Position numbers and translations under genes: made by a program. DNA of 64,000 bases from Hymenobacter tibetensis (GTDB taxonomy: Bacteria > Bacteroidota > Bacteroidia > Cytophagales > Hymenobacteraceae): assembly GCF_022827545.1 (NCBI RefSeq), contig NZ_CP094669.1:4953001-5017000 (forward strand), read 5' to 3'. The notes below the pieces were generated by a model that was given only the letters and a program-made list of their open reading frames with translations, had not been told where the DNA came from and searched no databases. Below, one piece after another: positions 35,675 to 44,411 of the stretch (positions are counted from its first letter, which is position 1; the number at the start of each line of letters is the position of its first letter).

Positions 35675-38167
35675 ATGAAGCTCTCTTACTATACTTCGCT
35701 CCTTTTTGTGCTCGTATTGCTTATCCTGCACTTGCCAGCAATTGCGCAGTCTGCAACCGGGACTATTCAAGGGCGGGTGCTGGCGGACGGCAAGCCGCTC
35801 GAGTTAGCCACGGTAGCACTGCCGGGCACCACGCTTGGCACCTCCACTGATGCGCAGGGCCGCTATACGCTCCGAGCGGTGCCCGCTGGAACCCATACCC
35901 TGATTTTTTCGAGTGTGGGGTACCAACTACAGCGGCGGCAGCTGCAAATATTGGCCGGACAAACCGTAGAAGCAGTAGATGTGCCCCTTGCCGCTCTGCC
36001 AGCGGCGCTTTCTGAGGTGGTGGTTACGGGCGTAAGCCGGGCCACAGAAATCCGCAAAAGCCCGGTGCCCATTGCGGTGCTCAGCAAGCGCGAAGTGAAT
36101 ATTAATAGCAACGGTAACCTGATTGACGCGGCCGTGAAAGGGGTGCCGGGGCTGAGCGCCGTTACAACCGGGCCTAATATTTCCAAGCCCTTCATCCGGG
36201 GGCTGGGCTACAACCGAGTGCTGACTATGTACAACGGCCTGCGCCAGGAAGGCCAGCAGTGGGGCGACGAGCACGGCATCGAAATCGACCAGTACGACAT
36301 CGACCGCATAGAAGTGGTAAAAGGCCCGGCTAGCTTGATTTACGGGTCGGATGCTGTAGCGGGCGTTATCAATATGCTGCCCCGGCTGCCCAACGGGCCA
36401 GCGGGCCAACTCCACGGCGACGCCCTGACCGAGTACCAAACCAACAACAACTTGGTGGGCACGTCGGTGGGGCTGCATTACAACCAGAAGGGCTGGCAAT
36501 ACGCAACGCGGGGCTCGTACCGGATGGCGCAGGCGTACCGCAACGCCGTGGAAGGCCGCGTGTATGGCACGGCCTTTCGGGAGCTAAACCTAACGGCCAT
36601 GACCGGCGTGGAAAAAACATGGGGTGCAACGCACCTATACGCCACTCTCTATGACAACCGGCAGGAAATACCCGACGGCAGCCGTGATTCGCTGAGCCGA
36701 AAATTTACGCGGCAAGTGGCCGAGGGCGAGCAAGACAACCTCAAAAACCGTCCGCTGGTGCCCACACCCGATTTGAGCACGTACCGCATCAATCCGCTGC
36801 ACCAGCGGATTCAGCACTACCGCTTGCTGAACCGGACCCGCCTGCAACTGGGGACCGGCGAGCTGCACGCACTCCTTGGAGCGCAGCAAAACGTCCGTCG
36901 CGAGTACAACCACCCTACCGCTCCTGCCCAGGCGGGCTTGGCGGTGGCCTTGAACACCTACAACTACGACTTGCGCTACGCAGCACCCGCCTGGCTAGGC
37001 CTGGAAACCACGTTGGGCCTGAACGGCATGCACCAAACCAACCACAACCGCGCCGCTACCGACTTTCCTATCCCCGACTATGCGCTAACTGATATCGGCG
37101 GGTACCTGTATGCCAAAAAGACTTTCGGGAAGCTCGATCTTTCCGGCGGGGTGCGCTATGATACGCGCCTACTAAAGTGGGCCGACTTTTACGTAGGCAC
37201 CGATTCCACTACGGGCTTTACCACCCAACTATCCGCCAGTGAAGCCGCCGGCACCGACCCGCAGTTTGCCGCTTTCCGCACGCGCTACCAGGGGGTATCG
37301 GCTAGTTTGGGAGCCACCTACAACGTGTCGGAGCGGCTGTTGCTGCGGGCCAATGTGGCCCGGGGCTACCGGGCGCCCAACATCACAGAGGTAGGTTCCA
37401 ACGGCCTCGACCCGGGCGCACACATTGTGTACTTAGGCAACCGGAGCTTCGGGCCGGAGTTCAGCTTGCAGCAGGACCTGGGGCTAAGCGCCTACCTGCC
37501 CGATGCCGAAGTGAGTGTGAGCGTGTTCAACAATGCCATCGACAATTACATCTACCAGGCCCGCCTAAATGGCCCCGATGGGCAGCCCGTCATCCTTGTG
37601 CCTGGCAACACCACCTACCAATACCAGCAGGGCCGGGCGCGGCTCTACGGGGCCGAAGCAACGGTGAACCTGCATCCGAAAGCCTTGCCGATGCTGGCTT
37701 TCAACAACAGCTTAGCCTACGTAACGGGCCTCAACAAAGAAGCAAGCTTGCTGGAAACCAACGGCGCAGCAGCTAAATACCTGCCTTTTATCCCGCCCTT
37801 GCGCACTCGGTCGGAAGTGCGCCTCACCAGCCAACAGGCGTGGGGTGCGCTGACCAACACCTACGTGCGCGCCGTGCTGGATTATACTGCGCCGCAGCAT
37901 CGTTTCTACGCCGTTGACAACACGGAAACGCGCACGGCTGGCTACGCCTTGGTGGGGCTTGGGGCAGGCACTACGCTGCTGGGTGGTTCTGCAAAGCGAG
38001 AAGTCCTGCAATTTTTTATGCAGCTTGACAACGCCTTTAACACCACGTACCAGTCGCACCTTAATCGGCTGAAATACTTCGAGTACTATGCTGCCTCCCC
38101 CAACGGGCGGCGCGGGATTTACAACCAGGGGCGCAATCTGAGCGTGAAAGTTATTGTGCCGTTCTAG
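35675..38167 (+). CDS. TonB-dependent receptor, probable metal uptake
   Basis: 830 residues, outer membrane. Signal peptide (first 25 residues, ending AIAQ), carboxypeptidase-regulatory-like domain (TIQGRVLADGKPLELATVAL), TonB box/plug (VVVTGVSRATEIRKSPVPI, SKPFIRGLGYNRVLTMYNG, QQWGDEHGIEIDQYDIDRIE, VVKGPASLIYGSDAVAGVIN), then a 22-strand-type barrel ending in LSVKVIVPF. The plug wording is like that of ZnuD/CirA-type metal receptors. Together with the shared operator and the neighbouring Nramp transporter this suggests Mn, Fe or Zn import, which is an inference. The next gene encodes an outer-membrane transporter-like protein. Confidence 0.92.
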   Translation: MKLSYYTSLLFVLVLLILHLPAIAQSATGTIQGRVLADGKPLELATVALPGTTLGTSTDAQGRYTLRAVPAGTHTLIFSSVGYQLQRRQLQILAGQTVEAVDVPLAALPAALSEVVVTGVSRATEIRKSPVPIAVLSKREVNINSNGNLIDAAVKGVPGLSAVTTGPNISKPFIRGLGYNRVLTMYNGLRQEGQQWGDEHGIEIDQYDIDRIEVVKGPASLIYGSDAVAGVINMLPRLPNGPAGQLHGDALTEYQTNNNLVGTSVGLHYNQKGWQYATRGSYRMAQAYRNAVEGRVYGTAFRELNLTAMTGVEKTWGATHLYATLYDNRQEIPDGSRDSLSRKFTRQVAEGEQDNLKNRPLVPTPDLSTYRINPLHQRIQHYRLLNRTRLQLGTGELHALLGAQQNVRREYNHPTAPAQAGLAVALNTYNYDLRYAAPAWLGLETTLGLNGMHQTNHNRAATDFPIPDYALTDIGGYLYAKKTFGKLDLSGGVRYDTRLLKWADFYVGTDSTTGFTTQLSASEAAGTDPQFAAFRTRYQGVSASLGATYNVSERLLLRANVARGYRAPNITEVGSNGLDPGAHIVYLGNRSFGPEFSLQQDLGLSAYLPDAEVSVSVFNNAIDNYIYQARLNGPDGQPVILVPGNTTYQYQQGRARLYGAEATVNLHPKALPMLAFNNSLAYVTGLNKEASLLETNGAAAKYLPFIPPLRTRSEVRLTSQQAWGALTNTYVRAVLDYTAPQHRFYAVDNTETRTAGYALVGLGAGTTLLGGSAKREVLQFFMQLDNAFNTTYQSHLNRLKYFEYYAASPNGRRGIYNQGRNLSVKVIVPF

Positions 38168-38331
38168 CTGTTTTCAGTGGATGCTCGTAGAAGGCGCGAA
38201 GCACTGGAAAACGGCCTAAATTTGTGCACAACCCGCTGTCGTTGGCCTATACTTGGCACTCCATACTCGCTCCGTACAAGCTGGAGCTTGGCGGCAATCT
38301 TTCTTCGCTCTCACCTCTTGCGCCGCATTCT

Positions 38332-39198
38332 ATGACCCGAATTCTTCTCTTGCTTACGTGTACGTGGCTTTCTCTACTGACTACTTCCGGCTATGCACAA
38401 GCCCCGGCCGACACGCTCAAACGCGCTACGTCTTCGGAGGCTGGCGGCTCATCATCGGGCGGGCGGCAATTGCGTCCTCTCAACGCCGACCGTCCTGGTG
38501 TCACAGAAAGCCCTAACACCATCGACCCAGGCCATTTCCAGTTTGAAACCGACCTTGTGCGGCTTACCAACAGCAGGCCAGGGCAACAACCCCGGTCCCG
38601 GATGCTACGCCTGAACGCCTTTGCCATTCGGGCAGGCATCAGCGACAAAACCGAAGTGCAGGTTTTCGTTGATCCTTACACGGTGGAAAAAGATTGGGAA
38701 CAAGGCAGTGAGCCCGAGCGCCACGCAGGCTTCGGCGATATGGCCGTGCGGGTGAAACACAACTTCATCGGTGATGACGACGAAACCGAGGCCCTAGTGA
38801 TAGCCGCCATTGGCTTTGTGCGGTTGCCTACCGGTGGCCGGGAAGGAGCAGGTGGCTATGAGTATGGACTGCTACTACCAGCCACGTATAACTTCCAAAA
38901 CGACTGGCACATCAGTGCTCAAGCAGCTTCCCTGCTTAGCTACGACCGCGAAAAAGAAAAGCATTATGTAGAGCTAGCCCCTTCCTTTGCTCTCGACCAC
39001 GGCTTCAATGAGTGGCTGGCCGTTTTCGCGGAGTTTTCAACCCGCCTCGATTTGGATAGCAAGCAGTGGAATTCTGCCATCAACGTAGGGCCTATCTTCC
39101 ACGTTTCGGAACGGGTGCAATTGGACTTTGGGCGCCGCTTTGCCATTAGCCGCTTCTCCGACCGAGAATACTACGTAGGACTGGTGTTTGAACGGTAG
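38332..39198 (+). CDS. Outer-membrane transporter-like protein (MetA-pathway/phenol-degradation type)
   Basis: About 288 residues. Signal peptide (MTRILLLLTCTWLSLLTTSG, cleaved near YAQA) and a beta-rich body beginning LNADRPGVTESPNTIDPGHF, with AGISDKTEVQVFVDPYTV, FGDMAVRVKHNFIGDD, GFVRLPTGGREG and a final REYYVGLVFER. This fits the 'putative MetA-pathway of phenol degradation' outer-membrane family, whose function is not established. The ATG at 38332 is chosen because the signal peptide follows; the frame is open 36 codons further up. It lies about 165 bases after the TonB receptor. Confidence 0.82.
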   Translation: MTRILLLLTCTWLSLLTTSGYAQAPADTLKRATSSEAGGSSSGGRQLRPLNADRPGVTESPNTIDPGHFQFETDLVRLTNSRPGQQPRSRMLRLNAFAIRAGISDKTEVQVFVDPYTVEKDWEQGSEPERHAGFGDMAVRVKHNFIGDDDETEALVIAAIGFVRLPTGGREGAGGYEYGLLLPATYNFQNDWHISAQAASLLSYDREKEKHYVELAPSFALDHGFNEWLAVFAEFSTRLDLDSKQWNSAINVGPIFHVSERVQLDFGRRFAISRFSDREYYVGLVFER

Positions 39199-39231
39199 CC
39201 CAACAGTTACTGAAAGAAAACCTACAAAGAG

Positions 39232-39266
39232 AAGCCCCTGCACATCCGTTATGCAGGGGCTTTTTC
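39232..39266 (+). terminator. Intrinsic terminator after the outer-membrane protein gene
   Basis: aagcccctgca and tgcaggggctt form an 11-bp stem with a 9-base loop and a T-run (39261-39265). Confidence 0.88.
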
Positions 39267-39284
39267 TTGTAAGGAGCTAATTGA

Positions 39285-39659
39285 TTACCCATTGTCGGTC
39301 ATCATCGAGCGAGATTGAAATTTCCAGTCGGTGATAAGCCATGTGACAACCGATACTGCGCCTAGCACCCAAGATAAGTTGCGCTCGGCGCTACCCGCCG
39401 GGAAGTGGAAAAGGAAGGGGGCAGCCAGCAACGCAATGCCCGTTAGCAAGTCAAGCCAGCCGTGGATGGGAAAGGGCACCAGGCGAATGAGCCCCATTTT
39501 GAAATCGGTTAGGAGCGTCAGAGCCAGGTAGCCGCCCACCATTACAAAACAGGCGGTATCAACGGCAGGCTCCAAATCGAACATAATGGGAGCCATGGCC
39601 AAGAAAGTGATGAACATTACATCAACGACACCGTGGGCGGTAGGTGACAGGATTTTCAT
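39285..39659 (-). CDS. SPW-repeat-like four-helix membrane protein
   Basis: 124 residues, four hydrophobic helices. MKILSPTAHGVVDVMFITFL, then APIMFDLE, LLTDFKMGLIRLVPFPIHGW and APFLFHF recall the two-fold SPW repeat family, in which the sequence HG..D ... APW.FGF is repeated. The SPW triplets themselves are not kept. It is a clear paralog of the protein encoded at 39805-40203. Function unknown. Confidence 0.75.
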   Translation of the reverse strand: MKILSPTAHGVVDVMFITFLAMAPIMFDLEPAVDTACFVMVGGYLALTLLTDFKMGLIRLVPFPIHGWLDLLTGIALLAAPFLFHFPAGSAERNLSWVLGAVSVVTWLITDWKFQSRSMMTDNG

Positions 39660-39751
39660 ACGCGGTAGAGTTGTGAGGTGAAACCATACTTTCTGTTACG
39701 GCTCGCGCAACACAAGGATATTGCTGACCTTCCGGCCTTTAAGGCTCATCA

Positions 39752-39786
39752 AAAAAGCCCGGCTGCACGCAGCAGCCGGGCTTTTT
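39752..39786 (-). terminator. Terminator between the two SPW-like genes
   Basis: aaaaagcccggctgc and gcagccgggcttttt form a perfect 15-bp stem with a 5-base loop, T-runs on both strands. It lies 18 bases after the stop of the upstream paralog. Confidence 0.9.
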
Positions 39787-39804
39787 AATAGGAGTTACCC
39801 GCAA

Positions 39805-40203
39805 TTAGTGCTGATGGTTTGGCATCATGGCATTGTGCGTGGCACTCGTATGAGTGTTGGCCTTCCAGTCAGTAAGCATCCAAGTACCCAGGAACAGAAT
39901 GCCCATGCCCATGAAGAAATTGCGAGCTTCGTGGTTGTCGTCGCTGAAGCCAAACAGGAAGGGTGCGGCCAGCAGAGCCAACCCGCTTACCAGTTCCAAG
40001 CCGCCATGAATCGGGAACGGAATCATACGGGCCACACCCATAGGGAAGTCGGTTAGGAGCGTGATGACCAGATAGCCGGCGGCTAGGACGTAACAGACGG
40101 TGGCGTATGGGCCATCGAAATTGAAGATGGTAGGAGCTAATGCAAACAGGGCAATGGTGCCGTAGTCGAGCATGCCGTGCACGCGGGGTGATATTACTTT
40201 CAT
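39805..40203 (-). CDS. SPW-repeat-like four-helix membrane protein
   Basis: 132 residues. MKVISPRVHGMLDYGTIALF, APTIFNFD, LLTDFPMGVARMIPFPIHGG and APFLFGFSDD show two related halves, each two helices, as in the SPW-repeat family. About half of its residues match the neighbour at 39285-39659. The ATG at 40203 is chosen because the paralog starts at the equivalent MK-ISP; a longer frame to 40266 would enter the promoter. A His/Thr-rich tail closes the protein. Function unknown. Confidence 0.78.
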   Translation of the reverse strand: MKVISPRVHGMLDYGTIALFALAPTIFNFDGPYATVCYVLAAGYLVITLLTDFPMGVARMIPFPIHGGLELVSGLALLAAPFLFGFSDDNHEARNFFMGMGILFLGTWMLTDWKANTHTSATHNAMMPNHQH

Positions 40204-40280
40204 GATGGTTTCGTGGTTGGAGTGGAAAGGATGAAGTATGTCACTTTCTACGGTCAACATAAGCAAAGGATATTGTTGAG

Positions 40281-40297
40281 GTACTATAATTTAGTAC
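40281..40297. promoter_or_regulatory. Palindrome upstream of the SPW-like gene
   Basis: GTACTA-N5-TAGTAC, a perfect 6-bp inverted repeat about 78 bases before the ATG at 40203. It resembles operators of HxlR-type regulators (TACT...AGTA), but no such regulator is visible here. Confidence 0.45.
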
Positions 40298-40303
40298 TTA
40301 ACG

Positions 40304-40639
40304 GATGAGCTTACTTACTGGCAGCGGCTTGTGCTCCTGTTCTCAACTGCTCGAATTACTTACCTGGAATGCTGCTGTCAATAGCTTCCAGCTAGTTGTG
40401 GAGCACGGTGGCGTAGAAATTAGGGTAGCGGTTCAACGTCATCGACGACCTACCATTTGCTGTTGCCGCACGCTACGCTTAGCAACCCAACCGCGAAGAT
40501 TTCGTGCAGTGTAGCTTTCGGCTGTGGAATGGGCATGTGAGGAGGCGAAGACTAGGTGACAAGGATATCACCTCAAATCAGCTGAAGTACAGAGCAGAAC
40601 CGGTACCTTACTGTCTTTCTGCTACTATCCTTGTCAACT
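40304..40639. other. Intergenic region, possible gene remnant
   Basis: About 335 bases. On the minus strand roughly 40306-40440 reads as a protein-like string (TLNRYPNFYATVLHN, stop, LEAIDSSIPGK, stop, FEQLRTGAQAAASK), which could be the decayed end of a gene. No homology can be named. The promoter of the BNR lipoprotein should lie at the right end. Confidence 0.3.
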
Positions 40640-41359
40640 ATGAAACGCTTATTATTATTATGCGGCCTGGCCCTTGCCAGCGTAGGCGCCTGCCAAAAAG
40701 AGGACGACAACGACGCCTTGCCCCAACCTGAATATGCCGATTGGTACGCTCTCCGCTCTCCCGACGACCGCGACATTGAGGCTGTAGCTGGCGACATCGA
40801 CGGGACGCTTGTCATTACCACCCGCTATGAAATTTACTCCACCCAAGACCGTGGTAAGACCTGGAAGAAAGGCGACTACCAGACTAACAGCGGACTATTT
40901 GGATTTTATCAGCAACAGGACACACTATTGACCCTCAACGCAGGATTAGGCTCTGCGCTGAACGACCAGATTCAGTATGCTACCTCCCCCTCTCACTTTA
41001 GTGTCGATAAGGGCCTGACTTGGCGGCCCTACCGCAACTGGCGCCGCGCTGATTTCGAACCGCGCGTGCCCCGCAACAAGGTTACGGCCGCCTCCGGTAC
41101 GCTGTACAGTATCGAGTACTTGCTGACGCCGCTGGCACCTAACTCCAGCAGTTCGCGCATCGACTATGTCGGCATCCAGACGTCAACTGGCAAGCACCTA
41201 ACATTACCGCAGGACCACCAGATTACGAGCATCGCCTTTGATACCAAGTCTCGGCTCTACGTTACAGCTTCTGCGCCACTATGCGGCGGGCGGGAAACAT
41301 TCAAGTATTGCAACACATCAAACGGCACCTTGTACGTGTCGAAAGTGCCGCAGCTATAG
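40640..41359 (+). CDS. Lipoprotein with sialidase-like Asp-box (BNR) repeat
   Basis: About 239 residues. Lipoprotein signal (MKRLLLLCGLALASVGAC, lipobox VGAC). The Asp-box STQDRGKTWKKG (S-x-D-x-G-x-T-W) and a second possible one (FSVDKGLTWRPY) point to a beta-propeller fold. The ATG at 40640 is chosen over a TTG three codons earlier. It ends only 13 bases from the stop of the convergent DUF1501 gene. Function unknown. Confidence 0.8.
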   Translation: MKRLLLLCGLALASVGACQKEDDNDALPQPEYADWYALRSPDDRDIEAVAGDIDGTLVITTRYEIYSTQDRGKTWKKGDYQTNSGLFGFYQQQDTLLTLNAGLGSALNDQIQYATSPSHFSVDKGLTWRPYRNWRRADFEPRVPRNKVTAASGTLYSIEYLLTPLAPNSSSSRIDYVGIQTSTGKHLTLPQDHQITSIAFDTKSRLYVTASAPLCGGRETFKYCNTSNGTLYVSKVPQL

Positions 41360-41372
41360 CCCTACGACGGTT

Positions 41373-42584
41373 CTACACCAACCCTTTCAGCCGCTCAAAC
41401 TCCTGGCCCAGAATAGCTTTGTCGTCGGCTTGCAGCCAGTCGTGCAGGATGGAGGCGTAAAGGCTACGGAAATCCAGTTGGTGGCGCAAGTCGCCGTCGA
41501 GCAGGTTTTCCAAGTCGGGCGCGTTGTTGAGTATTCCTTTTTGCCGAAGCCCACCCCCAAGTAAGAGCACGTTGTTGGCCGTACCGTGGTCGGTGCCGTT
41601 GCTGGCGTTCTGGGTTACGCGACGGCCGAACTCCGAAAACACCACGACCAGCGTATCGTTGAAGTTGCGGGCTTGTTGCAGGTCTTCGGCGAAAGACGCC
41701 AAGCCGTTCGACAAGTCGCCGAGCAATTTTCCTTGCTGCTCTTGCTGCCGTACGTGCGTGTCAAACCCAGTGAGCGACACATAGAACACCCGCGTTTCGA
41801 TACCAGAGTTAATCAGCTCCGCCGTGGTTTTCAGGTTGCGGCCAAACTCGGTGGTGGGGTACGCCACGCTGGACTTGTAGACCTTAGACGTCTGGTAGAG
41901 GTAATCGGCCGAAGAAGTGGTTTCGGCCAGCGTCTGGTAGAGGTAGTCCAGTTCCGATACTGCCCCAGCCGGCTTTTCCCCGCTCACTTGCGCAAGAAAT
42001 CGGTTCTGCGTTATCTGGTGAAACTTCTCGGGGTTCTTCAGCGCCAGCCCTTTGCGCAGCGCACCTTTCATGGCCAGGCTCAGCGTATCATCCACTTCCA
42101 GCCCGTTGTAGGGCACTTGGCAAGCCGGGCAGTTGGAGTCGAGGTAGCGGCCCAGCCAGCCGGTGCTCACGTATTGATCGGAGGCCGAGCCACTCTGCCA
42201 GATGTCCATGGAGCGGAAGTGTGACCTGTCGGGGTTGGGGTAGCCTACTGAGTTCAGCACGGCCACGTGGCCTTGGTCGTAGAGCCCCTTCAGTTGGGTC
42301 ATGGCGGGATTGAAGCCCAAGTCTTTGTCGAGCGCTAGGATGCCGCTTTGTTCTTTGATACCCAGCGTAGGGCGGGCTTTGTAGTAGAGGTCGTTGCGAA
42401 ACGGAATGATGGTGTTCAGCCCGTCGTTGCCGCCGCCTAGCTGCACCACCACCAGCCGGCGGCCATTGGCATCCGCTAGTTTCTGGAGGCCTTGGCGGTC
42501 TAGGGCATGCAAGAATTTCGGCACGAACAGCAAGCTGCTGGCCAGCACGGAAGTCTTTAGAAAGTCGCGGCGGGAAGTAGCCAT
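41373..42584 (-). CDS. DUF1501 protein with Tat signal
   Basis: 403 residues. The N-terminus SRRDFLKTSVLASSLLF is a twin-arginine signal, so export is folded via Tat. The DUF1501 domain shows VVVQLGGGNDGLNTIIPFRN, HFRSMDIWQSGS, GFDTHVRQQEQQGKLL and VVFSEFGRRVTQNASNGTDH, an alkaline-phosphatase-like arrangement of possible metal ligands. These proteins are almost always encoded next to a DUF1800 protein, as here; the pair's role is unknown. A REP-like palindrome lies between the two genes. Confidence 0.93.
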   Translation of the reverse strand: MATSRRDFLKTSVLASSLLFVPKFLHALDRQGLQKLADANGRRLVVVQLGGGNDGLNTIIPFRNDLYYKARPTLGIKEQSGILALDKDLGFNPAMTQLKGLYDQGHVAVLNSVGYPNPDRSHFRSMDIWQSGSASDQYVSTGWLGRYLDSNCPACQVPYNGLEVDDTLSLAMKGALRKGLALKNPEKFHQITQNRFLAQVSGEKPAGAVSELDYLYQTLAETTSSADYLYQTSKVYKSSVAYPTTEFGRNLKTTAELINSGIETRVFYVSLTGFDTHVRQQEQQGKLLGDLSNGLASFAEDLQQARNFNDTLVVVFSEFGRRVTQNASNGTDHGTANNVLLLGGGLRQKGILNNAPDLENLLDGDLRHQLDFRSLYASILHDWLQADDKAILGQEFERLKGLV

Positions 42585-42602
42585 AGTGCTATTTATTTAA
42601 AC

Positions 42603-42701
42603 CGTCATGCAGAAGCGGAGCCGAAGCATCTCGCGTGGTGTCGTTGAGTTCCTAATTCTGCATCAGCACGCACAATGCTTCGGCTCTGCCTCTGCATGAC
42701 G
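42603..42701. repeat. REP-like imperfect palindrome between DUF1800 and DUF1501 genes
   Basis: The arms 42603-42629 and 42675-42701 are 27 bases each and match as an inverted repeat with two differences, both G-U compatible. Arm core: gtcatgcagaagcggagcc and its complement. The pattern 'tcatgcagagcggagccgaagcatctcgcgtg' resembles abundant extragenic repeats in Hymenobacter-like genomes. Confidence 0.72.
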
Positions 42702-42723
42702 ACTGTACCACACAGCTCATTTG

Positions 42724-44292
42724 CTACATCAGCTGGTACTCCGGCAAACTGAGCATGCTGGTTACCATGGCACGCAGGCGGCCTTCAGCGGGAACTGCAT
42801 CGGCTGCTTTCTGGACCAGCGCTAGGTTTTCGGGTCGAATAGGTGTCTGCAACAACAGTTCGCTGAGCTTGGCAGCTTGCTGGTTGGGGGCAGTCTTGGC
42901 CAGCATCGCCTGTATTGGCGCCAGTTGCACAGTGGCTTTCACCTGCTGCCGAAACGTACGGTCCGACTTCGACACCTGCGGTGCAATGTCGTTTTCGTCT
43001 TCCTTCAAGGCCACTTGGAACTCGGCGTTTCGGAGCAGCACGGAAGGCAGCTGCAACCGGTAAAGCAACGACGACGAATCTATCCAGTTGCGGCCACCGG
43101 GCCAGCCCGCCACGTTTGGCGGCTCGAACAATGTCTGGCCCAGCGCTTTCTGAAACACAATCAGCGGTTTGCTATCCGCTAGCTGCAACCCTGTGGTGCG
43201 CTTAATGCCCGCTAACAGTTCTATTGGCGACTTGATGCGCGTCCCGACGTTGGCGGCTTCGTAAAACCATTCGGCGGAAAACATCTGCTCCACCAGCGCA
43301 CTGATATCGTAGTCGCTCTTGAAGAACGCCTGGGCCAGCGGCTGAATATGCGCCGGATGGGGCGTATCGTTCACGAAGAAGCGATACATCTTGGTGGCAA
43401 TAAACTCGGCGGTGCGCGGCTGCTCCAAGATGATGCGCAGCACCTGCTCGCCGGTGAAGTTGCCGGTGTGCCCCAGGAAGGTTTTCGGGTCCTCATCGTG
43501 CTGGTTGGCGCGGAACACAAATTGGCTTTGCCCATTGTACCCCCAGCCTGTGAAGGCGCGGGCCGCTTCTTTCACATCTTTCTCGGTGTAGTTGCCGCGG
43601 CCCATCGTGAAAAGCTCCATCACTTCCCGGGCAAAGTTCTCGTTGGGGCGCTGCTTGCGGTTTTGCTGGTTGTTGAGGAATTGCAGCATAGCTGGCTCCT
43701 TGCTCACCGCCAGCAGCAGGTCGCCGAATTTGCCTAGCGCCAACTGGCGGATGGTATTGTTGAGTTGCAGCGCCGCATCGGGCCGCCGTACGCGGCAGGC
43801 GAAATGGCCATGCCAGAAAAACGTGAGCTTCTCCCGCAATTGCGCCGGCGAGGTAGCCATCCGACCTAGCCAGCCAGTATTCATAGCGTAAAAAGCTTGC
43901 CTGATCCTGTCGTTCTGCATCTTGCGCTGCTGCGCCGTCATGCTCTCCCGGCGCAACAACGGCAGCGTATTCATGCCCTGCAGCAGTTCTCCCCTATTAG
44001 CTGGAGAGGCATCGGCAGGTGGCTGCTTGCTCCTCGAACCCAAGGCTGTTTGGTCTGGCGTCGTTACCATGCCGTTTTGAGGAGTACCCGCCCCCGATGG
44101 CAGGGCCACAAACGGGGTAAGCGGCTCCTGGTACTGCATGGCCGGATTGCCGAGCAGCTCCACCTTTTCGGAATCACGCAGGAGCTGACGCAGTGCTTTA
44201 CGTGGGCTTACGCCGCTGGCCAAATCCTCGGGGCGAGGTCCAAACCCGGCACGCCAATACAAGTGCTGTAGGTGCTGTTGCGTCGTTGTCAT
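42724..44292 (-). CDS. DUF1800 protein
   Basis: 522 residues. Typical motifs are HLYWRAGFGPRPEDLASGV at the N-terminus, REKLTFFWHGHFACRV, FLNNQQNRKQRPNENFAREV, MELFTMGRGNYTEKDVKEA, RAFTGWGYNGQ, FLGHTGNFTG and PPNVAGWPGGRNWIDSSSLL. No clear signal peptide. Encoded upstream of its usual partner DUF1501 with a 139-base gap holding a REP-like element. Function unknown, though pairs of this kind are widespread in Bacteroidota and Planctomycetes. Confidence 0.93.
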   Translation of the reverse strand: MTTTQQHLQHLYWRAGFGPRPEDLASGVSPRKALRQLLRDSEKVELLGNPAMQYQEPLTPFVALPSGAGTPQNGMVTTPDQTALGSRSKQPPADASPANRGELLQGMNTLPLLRRESMTAQQRKMQNDRIRQAFYAMNTGWLGRMATSPAQLREKLTFFWHGHFACRVRRPDAALQLNNTIRQLALGKFGDLLLAVSKEPAMLQFLNNQQNRKQRPNENFAREVMELFTMGRGNYTEKDVKEAARAFTGWGYNGQSQFVFRANQHDEDPKTFLGHTGNFTGEQVLRIILEQPRTAEFIATKMYRFFVNDTPHPAHIQPLAQAFFKSDYDISALVEQMFSAEWFYEAANVGTRIKSPIELLAGIKRTTGLQLADSKPLIVFQKALGQTLFEPPNVAGWPGGRNWIDSSSLLYRLQLPSVLLRNAEFQVALKEDENDIAPQVSKSDRTFRQQVKATVQLAPIQAMLAKTAPNQQAAKLSELLLQTPIRPENLALVQKAADAVPAEGRLRAMVTSMLSLPEYQLM

Positions 44293-44411
44293 GTTGCTTG
44301 GACATGGATGGCTATCAGGGGTTTAATAATAGTGCTGCTAGTTCCTGCCCTATGTAGTTGCATTGAATGCAGACTAATAGTATTTTTACAACCTATGCTT
44401 ATACTATTTAC

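Noticed and set aside
40305..40514. 69-codon plus-strand frame starting MSLLTGSGLCSCSQ
   Set aside because: No family resemblance, and it overlaps the more protein-like but broken minus-strand reading.
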